NCBI GenBank assembly: GCA_965221215.1
Contig: OZ244872.1
Span: forward strand, 1,612,001-1,676,000
Origin: Aldehydirespirator sp965221215
Lineage (GTDB): Bacteria; Actinomycetota; Acidimicrobiia; Acidimicrobiales; Aldehydirespiratoraceae
Direction of reading: 5' to 3'
Length of the DNA stretch: 64,000 nucleotides
Shown here piece after piece: positions 54,429 through 62,859 of the stretch; within the stretch, counting starts at the first letter, position 1; the number at the start of each line of letters is the position of its first letter. Position numbers and translations under genes: made by a program. Below the pieces are notes generated by a model. That model was not told the origin of the DNA and did no database searches. It was given only the letters and a program-made list of their open reading frames with translations.

Positions 54429-56231
54429 ATGCCTTCGCCTGGCCTGCACCCCGACCGCAGCCGGTTGTGGCTGCGGCGGATCCTGCCGGTGGTGGTGCCC
54501 TACCGGGCCAGGTTCGCGGCCTCCGCCGCGGCCGGCCTGGTGTCGGTGGCGGCCACCGCGGCGGTGCCGGTGGCCATCGGGCGGGGGGTGGACGCAGCCG
54601 CGGCCGGTGAGGCGCTGCGGCCCTGGGTGCTGGCGGTGGCCGCTTTGGCCGCGGCCCGATTCGGGCTGGGCTTCGCCTACCGCTACGGGCTGTTCCGCAC
54701 CGCCCACTGCATCGAGGCCGACCTGCGCAACCTCGTGTACGAGCGCCTCACCGAACTGTCGTTCTCGTATTGGGACCGCACCCAGACGGGGCAGGTCATC
54801 TCGCGGGCCAACAGCGACATTCGCTCCATCCAGCTGCTCTTCGCCTTCGGCCCGCTGGTGGCCATGCAGATGGCGCTGCTGGTGATGGGCACCGCCGCCA
54901 TGGTGGCGCTGTCGCTGCCGCTGACCGCAGTGGCGATGGCGCCTCTGCCGCTGGTGCTGTACGTGGGGGTCCGGCTGCGCAACCGGGTCTTCCCGCTCAC
55001 CTGGGTGACGCAGGCCCGGATGGCCGACGTGGCCATGATCGTGGACGAGAACATCCAGGGCGCCCAGGTGGTGCGCACCTTCGCCCAGGAGCAGGCCCAG
55101 GTGGAGCTGCTGGCCCGGTCGGCCCGGCGGCTGCGCTGGGCGGGCACGGCCACCGCCAGCGCCCGGGCCCGCCACGCCCCCCTGATGGAGGCGCTGCCCC
55201 GGTTCGGGCTGGCGCTGGTGCTGCTGGTGGGCGGGCTGCTGGCCATCGACGGCGCCGTAGCGGTGGGCGACATCGTGGCCTTCAACGCCTACGTGCTGCT
55301 GATGGCGGCCCCGTTCCGGATGATCGGCTTCGTGCTGATCCAATGGCAGCGGGCCTCGGCCGCGGCCCAGCGTGTGTTCGAGATACTCGACGAGTCGCCC
55401 GAGATCACCGAGCGCCCCGATGCCGTGGGCCTGGTGGCGCCGGCGGGCCGGGTGGAGTTCGACGACGTGGGCTTCGCCTACGGCACCGGCGACGGCGCCG
55501 CCATCCTCGACGGCTTCGCGCTCACCGTGGAACCCGGCGAGACGGTGGCGGTGGTGGGCCGCACCGGCAGCGGCAAGAGCACACTGGGCCGGCTGCTGCC
55601 CCGCTTCTACGACGTCGACCGGGGCGCGGTGCGCGTCGACGGCGTCGACGTGCGGGATCTGCGCCTGTCGGATCTGCGCCGGGCGGTGACGGTGGCCACC
55701 GACGACCCGTTCCTGTTCGCGGCCAGCGTCCGCGACAACGTGGCCTTCGCCCGCCCCGACGCCGACGAGGCCTCGGTGGCGGTGGCGCTGGTGGACGCAG
55801 CCGCGGGGGGCTTCGTGGCGGCCATGCCCGGCGGCGCCGACGCCAGACTCGGCGAGCGGGGCTCGACCATCTCCGGCGGCCAGCGCCAGCGGGTCGCCAT
55901 CGCCCGGGCCCTGGTAGCCGATCCGGCGGTGCTGGTGCTCGACGACGCCACCAGCGCCATCGACACCGAGGTGGAGGAGCGCATCCACTCGGCCCTGCGC
56001 CGACGGCGCTCGCAGCGCACCACCATCGTGATCGCCCACCGCCTGTCCACCATCGCGCTGGCCGACCGGGTGGTGTTCATCGCCGACGGTCAGGCCGCGG
56101 CCAGCGGCAGCCACCGCCATCTGCTGGCGACGGTTCCCGCCTACGCCGAGGTGCTCACCGATATGGGCGCCGCCAACGATGCGGCCCGCTCCCCCGACCG
56201 GCTCCGCGACCCTCAGTCTTCCGATGGCTGA
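54429..56231 (+). CDS. Heterodimeric ABC exporter, subunit A (degenerate Walker B)
   Basis: A 600-residue half-transporter. The type I exporter membrane domain (about 15-310, six helices) is followed by an ATPase domain with Walker A GRTGSGKST, signature ISGGQRQRVAIARAL and Walker B VLVLDDATSAID. The usual catalytic Glu after Walker B is Asp here. With the next gene it would form a heterodimer with one active and one degenerate ATP site. Substrate unknown: drugs, lipids or peptides are all possible. Confidence 0.92.
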   Translation: MPSPGLHPDRSRLWLRRILPVVVPYRARFAASAAAGLVSVAATAAVPVAIGRGVDAAAAGEALRPWVLAVAALAAARFGLGFAYRYGLFRTAHCIEADLRNLVYERLTELSFSYWDRTQTGQVISRANSDIRSIQLLFAFGPLVAMQMALLVMGTAAMVALSLPLTAVAMAPLPLVLYVGVRLRNRVFPLTWVTQARMADVAMIVDENIQGAQVVRTFAQEQAQVELLARSARRLRWAGTATASARARHAPLMEALPRFGLALVLLVGGLLAIDGAVAVGDIVAFNAYVLLMAAPFRMIGFVLIQWQRASAAAQRVFEILDESPEITERPDAVGLVAPAGRVEFDDVGFAYGTGDGAAILDGFALTVEPGETVAVVGRTGSGKSTLGRLLPRFYDVDRGAVRVDGVDVRDLRLSDLRRAVTVATDDPFLFAASVRDNVAFARPDADEASVAVALVDAAAGGFVAAMPGGADARLGERGSTISGGQRQRVAIARALVADPAVLVLDDATSAIDTEVEERIHSALRRRRSQRTTIVIAHRLSTIALADRVVFIADGQAAASGSHRHLLATVPAYAEVLTDMGAANDAARSPDRLRDPQSSDG

Positions 56232-56345
56232 ACGACTGTCCATCGGAACCGGCGCCAGGCGCAGGTGCGACACCCGGATCGACTCGCTGGCCCGCTCGAT
56301 GAACGAACCGGCCATCGGAGCCGGCACCGACAGCAGGCGCGGCTG

Positions 56346-58268
56346 ATGTTCTCGTCTCCAGTGGGGATGCGCAGCGGCCCGAGCTCGGTGCAGGCCGCGG
56401 CCCAGGCCGGTCTGCCCCACGCCGAGGTGCCCGGCGACCTGAGGGCCCGGGTCGAGCGGGTGCTGGCCGACGAGCCGGACCATCGGGACCCGGCAGTGCA
56501 GTGGTCCCGCACCGCCGACGAGTCCGAGGGCCGGTTCGGGCTGGGACGGTTCCTGTGGCCCCACCGCTACCGGCTGGCGATGGCCCTGCTGCTGGTGACG
56601 GCCGAGACGGTGGCGCTGCAACTCGGTCCCGTGCTCACCCAGATCGGGGTGGACCACGGCATCGTGGCCGGCGACCGCCGCGTGCTGGTGACCGCCGCGC
56701 TGGCCTATGCAGGCCTGCTGGCGGTGGCCGCCGCGGCCGCCGCGGCCCGCACCGCGTTCACGGGCCGGCTCGGCGAGCGGCTGCTGGAGCGCCTGCGAGT
56801 GCGAACGTTCGAGCACATGCAGCGCCAGCAGATGGACTTCTATACCACCGAGCGGGCCGGCGTGCTGCTGACCCGCATGACCTCTGACATCGAGGCGCTG
56901 TCGGTGCTGTTCAACGAGGGCGTCGTCAACTTCGCGCTCCAGGGGCTCACCCTGGCGGTGATCACCGTTCTGCTGTTCAACTACGACCCGCTGCTGGCCC
57001 TGGTCACCCTGGCCGCGGCGGTGCCGGCGACGGTGGCGTCGTCGATGTGGTTCCGGCGGCGGGCCGCGGCCGACTACCGCAACGTGCGCGACCGCATCGG
57101 CGACCTGCTCGGCAACCTCCAGGAGTCGCTGGCCGGGATCCGGGTGATCGCGGCCCACGACCGGCGCGACGTCAGCGTGGCCGAGCACCGCCGGGTCGTG
57201 AACCGCCACCGCGACGCCAACCTGCGAGCCTCGCGGGCCAACTCGCTGTACGGTCCCGGCAGCGAGGCCATCGGCATCGCCACCCAGGCCGTGCTGCTGG
57301 GCGTGGGCGGGGCCATGACCGCCAGCGGCCGGATCACGGTGGGAGAGCTGGCCGCCTACCTGCTGTTCCTGACCGCCTTCTTCGCGCCGGTGCAGGCCCT
57401 GGTGCAGCTCTACAACTCGTACCAGCAGGGCGGCGCGGCCATCGCCAAGCTGCGCGAGCTGTTCAACACCCGGCCCTCGGTGACCGACCGTCCCGGCGCG
57501 GCGGCTCTGGCGCCGGTGCGCGGCGAGATCGACCTCGACGGCGTCTGCTTCTCGTACCGAGACGGCCACCCGGTGCTACACGACGTGAGCCTGCACGTCT
57601 CGCCGGGGGAGACGGTGGCGCTGGTGGGCGAGACCGGGGCCGGCAAGTCGACCATCGCCCGGCTCATCGCCCGGCTGTACGACCCCACGCAGGGGGCGGT
57701 GCGCATCGACGGCCGCGACCTGCGCGACGTCACCGTCACCAGCCTGCGTTCCCAGATCGGCGTGGTGTCGCAGGAGCCGTTCCTGTTTGCGGGCACGGTG
57801 CGCGACAACGTGGGCTTCGCTCGACCCGGCGCCAGCGACGCCGAACTGCTGGCCGCCCTGGACGCGGTGGGCATGGGCGAGGTGGCTGAGCGCCTCGGCG
57901 GGCTCGACGGCGTGGTCCACGAGCGGGGGGCCACCCTGTCGGCGGGCGAGCGCCAACTCCTGGCCTTGGCCCGGACGTTCGTGTCGGAGCCGCGGGTGCT
58001 GGTGCTCGACGAGGCCACCAGCAACCTCGACCTGCGCTCGGAGGCCCAGATCGAGCAGGCCCTCGACGTGATGTTGAGGGGGCGGACCGCGGTGATCATC
58101 GCCCACCGCCTGGCCACGGCCCGGCGGGCCGACCGGATCGCGGTGATGGACGCGGGACGCATCGTCGAGATCGGCAGCCACCGCGAGCTGGTGGAAGCGG
58201 GCGGGCGCTATGCCACCATGTTCGCCATGTGGGAGAGCCACGCCGCCACCGACGCTGCGACCCGATGA
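56346..58268 (+). CDS. Heterodimeric ABC exporter, subunit B (canonical Walker B)
   Basis: A half-transporter of about 640 residues. An N-terminal extension of about 60 residues precedes the membrane domain, then an ATPase with Walker A GETGAGKST, Walker B VLVLDEATSNLD (canonical Glu) and an altered signature LSAGERQLLALARTF. This complements subunit A exactly: its Walker B pairs with A's intact ISGGQ, and its LSAGE pairs with A's Asp site. The start is uncertain; ATG 56346 chosen, in-frame ATG 56265 possible. The 3' end, including the stop, is part of a 42-bp duplication. Confidence 0.9.
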   Translation: MFSSPVGMRSGPSSVQAAAQAGLPHAEVPGDLRARVERVLADEPDHRDPAVQWSRTADESEGRFGLGRFLWPHRYRLAMALLLVTAETVALQLGPVLTQIGVDHGIVAGDRRVLVTAALAYAGLLAVAAAAAAARTAFTGRLGERLLERLRVRTFEHMQRQQMDFYTTERAGVLLTRMTSDIEALSVLFNEGVVNFALQGLTLAVITVLLFNYDPLLALVTLAAAVPATVASSMWFRRRAAADYRNVRDRIGDLLGNLQESLAGIRVIAAHDRRDVSVAEHRRVVNRHRDANLRASRANSLYGPGSEAIGIATQAVLLGVGGAMTASGRITVGELAAYLLFLTAFFAPVQALVQLYNSYQQGGAAIAKLRELFNTRPSVTDRPGAAALAPVRGEIDLDGVCFSYRDGHPVLHDVSLHVSPGETVALVGETGAGKSTIARLIARLYDPTQGAVRIDGRDLRDVTVTSLRSQIGVVSQEPFLFAGTVRDNVGFARPGASDAELLAALDAVGMGEVAERLGGLDGVVHERGATLSAGERQLLALARTFVSEPRVLVLDEATSNLDLRSEAQIEQALDVMLRGRTAVIIAHRLATARRADRIAVMDAGRIVEIGSHRELVEAGGRYATMFAMWESHAATDAATR

Positions 58269-58386
58269 CACCGACGACAACCATGACGCCGAGACGGACA
58301 GTGACGCCGACGCAGACAGTGACGCGGGTGCCGTCAACGAGGTCGAGCCACGCCGCCACCGACGGCGCGATCCGATGACGCCGACG
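58235..58386. repeat. 42-bp direct repeat joining exporter end and next gene start
   Basis: Units gagccacgccgccaccgacg... at 58235-58276 and 58345-58386 differ at four positions. In the first copy cgatgac gives the exporter stop (TGA); in the second the same bases give the start ATG of the next ABC ATPase. Confidence 0.85.
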
Positions 58387-59196
58387 CCCACATCGAGCCG
58401 CGACGACGCGGTGCTTTCACTGCGGGGGGTTCAGCGCACTATCGACGGCGCCCGCCTGCTGGGTGACATCGACTGGGAGGTGCATCCGGGCCAGCGGTGG
58501 GTGGTGCTCGGCCCCAACGGCTCGGGCAAGACAACCCTGGTGCGGATCGCCACGATGTGGGACCACCCCTCCGCCGGAGTGGTCGAGTTGCTGGGCGAGC
58601 GGCTGGGACAGACCGATGTGCGGCGGCTGCGGGCCGGCGTCGGGTTCACCAGCGCGGCGATGGCCGCCATGTTGCAGCCGTCGCTGACCGCGGCGGAGGT
58701 GGTGATGACGGCCAAGCACGCCGCGCTGGCCCCGTGGTGGCATGCCTACGACGCCGACGACGCCGATCGGGCTCGGGCCGCCCTGGAGCGGGTCGGCTGC
58801 GGGGACCGCCTCGATCAGCGTTTCGGGACGCTGTCGTCGGGCGAGCGCCAGCGGGTGCTGCTGGCCCGAACCCTGTCGACGGCGCCGGGAGTGATCGTCC
58901 TCGACGAGCCCAACGCCGGACTCGACCTCGCCGGCCGCGAGCAGCTACTGGCCACGCTGAGCCGTCTGGCCGCCGACCCGCAGACCCCGCCGCTGGTGCT
59001 GGTGACCCACCACACCGACGAGATCCCCGACGGTTTCACCCACGCCCTGCTGATGCGAGACGGCGCGGTGCTGGCCGCCGGTCCGCTGGACGAGACCCTG
59101 ACCAGCGAGAGCCTGTCGGAATGCTTCGGCCTCGATCTAACCCTCGAGCGCCGCCACGGCCGCTGGCACGCCCAAGCCCATCAGCCGAGCGAATAG
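58375..59196 (+). CDS. ABC transporter ATP-binding protein (stand-alone ATPase)
   Basis: A 273-residue ATPase with Walker A GPNGSGKTT, signature LSSGERQRVLLARTL, Walker B VIVLDEPNAGLD and switch His (VTHHTDEIP). The text resembles YnjF/ModF-like or iron-type ATPases without an own permease. The start ATG 58375 lies inside the second copy of the exporter-end duplication. Partner unknown; it may be part of the exporter operon. Confidence 0.88.
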   Translation: MTPTPTSSRDDAVLSLRGVQRTIDGARLLGDIDWEVHPGQRWVVLGPNGSGKTTLVRIATMWDHPSAGVVELLGERLGQTDVRRLRAGVGFTSAAMAAMLQPSLTAAEVVMTAKHAALAPWWHAYDADDADRARAALERVGCGDRLDQRFGTLSSGERQRVLLARTLSTAPGVIVLDEPNAGLDLAGREQLLATLSRLAADPQTPPLVLVTHHTDEIPDGFTHALLMRDGAVLAAGPLDETLTSESLSECFGLDLTLERRHGRWHAQAHQPSE

Positions 59197-59256
59197 ACCC
59201 GAGACCGTCGGCAGAGTCGGCGCGGACGCGCCTGGGTACACATCGTCGCACGCCGG

Positions 59257-59262
59257 TAGCTT
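59257..59262 (+). promoter_or_regulatory. -10 box upstream of a leader ORF
   Basis: TAGCTT, 6 bases before the ATG of the 10-codon ORF at 59269. Confidence 0.45.
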
Positions 59263-59268
59263 CCCATG

Positions 59269-59301
59269 ATGGTGTTCGGTGGGTGGCCGGTGTCGGTATG
59301 A
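59269..59301 (+). CDS. Putative 10-residue leader peptide (uORF)
   Basis: The ORF reads MVFGGWPVSV and stops; another ATG directly precedes it. It follows a TAGCTT -10 box by 6 bases, and its TGA overlaps the ATG of the aminotransferase gene (ATGA, 59298-59301). That arrangement would make aminotransferase translation depend on reading the leader. Coding cannot be proven at this length. Confidence 0.35.
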   Translation: MVFGGWPVSV

Positions 59302-60497
59302 CCGCCGGCTTCGACATGACGGCACTGCTGCGGCCAGGGCTCCCCGCAGAGGCGGCCGAATGGACCGGGGATCCGCCGTTCAACTTCGTCGGTGGCCACA
59401 ACGACCCGGCCAGCGTGCCCTTCGGCGGCCTGGCTGAGGCCGCGGCGACAGCGCTGGCTCGCCACGGCCCGGCCCTAGCCGCATACAACCTCGCGGGCAG
59501 TCCCCAGGGCCACCTGCCGCTGCGGGAGTTCGTGGCGGAGGCACTGGCCCGCCGGGCGCAGATGCCCACCGACCCGTCGGAGGTCCTGGTCACGTCGGGG
59601 TCGCTGCAGGCTCTCGACCTGGTGAACGCCGCCCTGCTCGCTCCCGGCGACGCCGTGGTCGTCGAGAAGTCCACCTACGCGGGCACCCTGAGCCGCCTGG
59701 CCGACCTGGGCGCCGAGGTGCACGGCGTCGAACTCGATTCCGACGGGATGCGTATCGACCACCTCGACGAGGTGCTGGAGTCGCTGAGCCGCCGAGGCCG
59801 GCGACCGAAGTTCGTCTACACGATCCCGACCGTGCAGAACCCCACTGGCACGGTGATGCCACCGACGCGCCGGCTCGAGCTGCTGGAGACGGCCCGACGC
59901 CACGGGATCGCCGTGTTCGAGGACGACTGCTACGCCGACCTGACCTTCGACGGCGAGCGTCCGCCCACGATCCGCTCGCTCGACGCCGGTGGCGGCCAGG
60001 TCGTGTATTGCGGCTCGTTCTCCAAGACGCTCGCCCCGTCCCTGCGGCTGGGCTACGTGGTGGCCGACTGGCCGGTGATGAGCCGGCTGCTGGCGCTCAA
60101 GACCGACGCCGGATCGGGTGCGCTGGAGCAGATCACCGTGGCCGAGTACGCCGCCGCCCACTTCGACGACCACGTCAAGGCGCTCACCGCGGCGCTGCAC
60201 AACAAGTGTGACGCCCTCTGCGGCGCTCTGCGGGGCAGCTTCGGTGACCTGGCCCGCTTCGAGGCGCCGAAAGGCGGGATCTTCGTGTGGGTGGCGCTGC
60301 CCGACGGCATCGACACCGACCGGCTGGTGGCACCCGCCGCGGCGCGCGGTGTGGAGTTCAATCCGGGATCGGCCTGGTGCACCGATCCCGACTACGGAGC
60401 GAGCCGCATGCGCCTGTGCTTCGGCCATCTTCGCCCCGACGCGATCACAACCGGCATCGCCGCCCTGGCTGAAGTAGTGCGAGAAAGCCTGCACTGA
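59298..60497 (+). CDS. PLP-dependent aminotransferase (class I, AroH/LysN/MocR-like)
   Basis: A 399-residue fold-type I aminotransferase. Family segments are FNFVGGHNDPASVPFGG, YNLAGSPQGHLPLREFVAE, TSGSLQALDLV, VEKSTYAGTL, YTIPTVQNPTGTVM, EDDCYADL and the PLP-lysine region GSFSKTLAPSLRLGYV. C-terminal Arg is in SRMRLCFGHL. It resembles 2-aminoadipate or aromatic aminotransferases; exact substrate open. ATG 59298 chosen; Met at residue 7 is possible. Convergent with the thiamine pyrophosphokinase gene across a MITE-like repeat. Confidence 0.9.
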   Translation: MTAGFDMTALLRPGLPAEAAEWTGDPPFNFVGGHNDPASVPFGGLAEAAATALARHGPALAAYNLAGSPQGHLPLREFVAEALARRAQMPTDPSEVLVTSGSLQALDLVNAALLAPGDAVVVEKSTYAGTLSRLADLGAEVHGVELDSDGMRIDHLDEVLESLSRRGRRPKFVYTIPTVQNPTGTVMPPTRRLELLETARRHGIAVFEDDCYADLTFDGERPPTIRSLDAGGGQVVYCGSFSKTLAPSLRLGYVVADWPVMSRLLALKTDAGSGALEQITVAEYAAAHFDDHVKALTAALHNKCDALCGALRGSFGDLARFEAPKGGIFVWVALPDGIDTDRLVAPAAARGVEFNPGSAWCTDPDYGASRMRLCFGHLRPDAITTGIAALAEVVRESLH

Positions 60498-60515
60498 CCA
60501 GCGGGCCGCGCACCC

Positions 60516-60674
60516 CCTAGAGGCCGAGCGAATAGGTGAGAGATTCCGGCCCATACGGGCGAGGCCGTGGGCTGTGTCACTGGGGTTTGGGCGGCCCGTG
60601 AGCGCAGCGCACAAGAGTGGGAGACGCCCCGCGGCGACGCGACCGTCTCTCACCTATTTGCGCGCGCTTCTAGG
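60516..60674. repeat. MITE-like element with about 29-bp imperfect terminal inverted repeats
   Basis: The left end cctagaggccgagcgaatag (continuing gtgagagat) is matched inverted at the right end (tctctcacctatttgcgcgc, continuing ttctagg). The 159-base element lies between the convergent aminotransferase and thiN genes, and its right end overlaps the thiN stop. The interior contains the core shared with copies at 11198, 11359 and 42829, plus a short insertion around 60571-60590. No transposase. Confidence 0.75.
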
Positions 60675-61332
60675 TTGCGGCCAGGCCCAGACCAGCCACA
60701 GCGCCGGCCGGTCGGATGGCCAGGAGCACGCCCTCGACCACGTCCACGGTGGGCGGCGCGGCCACGATCACGTTGGACGTGCCGCGTCCGGAGGTGGGGT
60801 TCAGCGCCTCCTGGGCCAGCGGGAACAGCAGCCCGGTGGTGGACGCCACCAGCGCGGGCCCGCCCACCGCCAGCAGCGACACGACCTCGCCCACCTCGCC
60901 CCGCAGCCGGCGCAGGCCCCGCACCACGGTCACATGGGCCTCCCCCACCGTGGCCGAGATCTCCAGCGCAGCCCAGCGGGGCGAGGCCAGCACAACCAGG
61001 CTGGCCATGGCCTGATCGAGCCGCCCGCCGGCGGGCAGCAGCACATGCACCGCCTCAACCTGGGCCAGCGCCGCGGCCATGGCCAGTTCGAGATCGGTAG
61101 CGTCCTTGTCGATGGGATGGGAGTCGATGACTGCGCCGTCCCGCTTGGCCCAGTCCAGCGCGGCCTCGCTGGCGGAGTCCAGGTCGCCCACCACCGCGTC
61201 GACCCGCAGTCGCCAGCGCCGGGCCGCATCGAGTCCGCCGTCGGCCGCGATCACCAGATCGGGCGATCCGGTGGCCGGCGCCTCGCCGTGCTGGTCGCCC
61301 GCTACCAGCAGGGCCCACGACCTGCGCTTCAC
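60670..61332 (-). CDS. thiN: Thiamine pyrophosphokinase
   Basis: A 220-residue protein with TPK features: DLVIAADGGLDAARRW, VVGDLDSAS, DKDATDLELAM and AGGRLDQAMASL, followed by the thiamine-binding beta domain ending in VIVAAPPTVDVVEGVLLAI. It converts thiamine to the diphosphate cofactor. GTG 61330-61332 chosen at the start of the conserved fold. Stop overlaps the end of the MITE-like element. Confidence 0.82.
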   Translation of the reverse strand: MKRRSWALLVAGDQHGEAPATGSPDLVIAADGGLDAARRWRLRVDAVVGDLDSASEAALDWAKRDGAVIDSHPIDKDATDLELAMAAALAQVEAVHVLLPAGGRLDQAMASLVVLASPRWAALEISATVGEAHVTVVRGLRRLRGEVGEVVSLLAVGGPALVASTTGLLFPLAQEALNPTSGRGTSNVIVAAPPTVDVVEGVLLAIRPAGAVAGLGLAAT

Positions 61333-61372
61333 AGGATCGTGCCCCGGCGCGCTCGAGCCGTGCCGGGGCCGG

Positions 61373-62590
61373 TCACGGCAGGTAGGGCGTGGGATCCACG
61401 GCCCGGCCGTCGATGCGCAGCTCGAAGTGCAGGTGGGGGCCGGTAGACCAGCCGGTGGAGCCGATGGCGCCGATCTGGTCACCGCTTTGCACCTGCTGGC
61501 CGACCGCCACGTCGATGCGGCTCAGATGGCCGTAGAGGGTGCTGTATCCGAGTCCGTGGGAGATCACGATGGCGTTGCCGAAACCGCCCCGCACACCGGC
61601 CAGGATCACTTCGCCCGAGCGGGCCGCCCGAACCCGGTCGCCGGTGTCGCCGCCGAGGTCGATCCCGTTGTGCTGGCGCACGGTGCCGAAGATGGGGTGG
61701 ACCCGAGGCCCGAATCCCGAGGTCTTCTCACCGTCGGCGGGCCAGGCCACCAATTCGAAGGGCCCGTGCTCGGCCTCGTGGCGGCGGCGCTCCTCCTCGA
61801 TGCGGCGACGGCGCTCCTCCTCCTCTTGGCGGCGGCGCTCCTCCTCCCGGCGCCGGATCTCATCCTCGATGCGGTTGATCTCCTGCTCCATCTCCCGGTC
61901 GGTCTGCTCGATCTCGGCCGACACGAGATTCCATTCGTCGATGCGGGCCTGGATCTCAGCGCGCAGCTCCATGGCCGCGGCACGGGCTTCCTCTAGGTCG
62001 GCCAGGCGCTGCTGCTGGGCCTGCCGCTCCCGGTCGGCGTCGGCGGCCCGGTCGAGGGCCCGCTGGCGCACCACCTCGAGCTGGGCCTCGGCCACGCGCA
62101 GCTCGTCGGTGATCTCCAACTCGCTGCCGATGGCCAGCTCGAGCAGGAACAGCCGCACCGCGCTCTCGTTGAGGCTGGTCGAGAACTGCTCGACCACGTC
62201 GACGGACGGCTGGACGTAGGCCTCGATGGCCCGCCGGCGCAGCCGCTCCCGGATGGATTCGATCTCCTCGACGAACTGCTCGGCCTCGGCCCGGGCCTCG
62301 TCCGCCTCGGCCTCCGCCGCGGCGATGGCCGCCTCGGCCGCCTCGATCCGGGTCTGCTGGAGCTCGATGTAGCTGTCGAGCTCGCTGAGCGCTTCGATCA
62401 GAGCCTCGTCGTCGGCGATGAGCGCATCGACCTGTCCGGCCACCTCGGCCGCGTCTCGTGCCAGCAGCTCTCGCTGCCGACGAAGGTCCTCAATCTCTCC
62501 CTCGCTTTGGCCCACTGCCGCCGTCGCCATCAACGCAGCCGCCGTCACCGTCAGCAAGAGCGCGCCAGAGAGGATGCGCAACTTACGCAC
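61373..62590 (-). CDS. M23 (LytM/EnvC-like) murein hydrolase or activator with coiled coil
   Basis: About 405 residues. A signal peptide (ILSGALLLTVTAAALMATA, cleavage near AVG-QSE) precedes a long charged coiled coil (about 35-275, with many Glu-Arg repeats such as EEERRRQEEEERRRRIEEER) and a C-terminal M23 domain. The domain has the zinc-site pattern HNGIDLGG and HLHFELR, plus GFGPRVHP. It probably cuts or activates cutting of septal peptidoglycan. I chose GTG 62588-62590 because TACGGT lies 7 bases before it; an ATG at 62671 is an alternative. Confidence 0.9.
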   Translation of the reverse strand: MRKLRILSGALLLTVTAAALMATAAVGQSEGEIEDLRRQRELLARDAAEVAGQVDALIADDEALIEALSELDSYIELQQTRIEAAEAAIAAAEAEADEARAEAEQFVEEIESIRERLRRRAIEAYVQPSVDVVEQFSTSLNESAVRLFLLELAIGSELEITDELRVAEAQLEVVRQRALDRAADADRERQAQQQRLADLEEARAAAMELRAEIQARIDEWNLVSAEIEQTDREMEQEINRIEDEIRRREEERRRQEEEERRRRIEEERRRHEAEHGPFELVAWPADGEKTSGFGPRVHPIFGTVRQHNGIDLGGDTGDRVRAARSGEVILAGVRGGFGNAIVISHGLGYSTLYGHLSRIDVAVGQQVQSGDQIGAIGSTGWSTGPHLHFELRIDGRAVDPTPYLP

Positions 62591-62597
62591 AGCAGCG

Positions 62598-62603
62598 ACC
62601 GTA
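62598..62603 (-). promoter_or_regulatory. -10 box for the M23 peptidase gene
   Basis: Minus-strand TACGGT, 7 bases before the GTG. Confidence 0.4.
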
Positions 62604-62859
62604 ACGAAACAGCAATACTTCCGCAATCTGTCGGCGACGCTTCGGGCGACCACCCCGTGCAGCATCGACATGTCGGCCCTGTCGAGACGGATCGCGGTTC
62701 AGGTGAAAGGGCGGTCGAAGGGTGGCTGGGGGCGGGGCTCGCTGGACCTCGGACAACACCGCCCTCGATGTTAGGTCCGCCCCACCGCCCCGCCGTGCAT
62801 CCCGAAGCGCCGTGTCACCAGCCCCTCCATCCACAGCCAACGTCCCTTGCAGAGCACAT

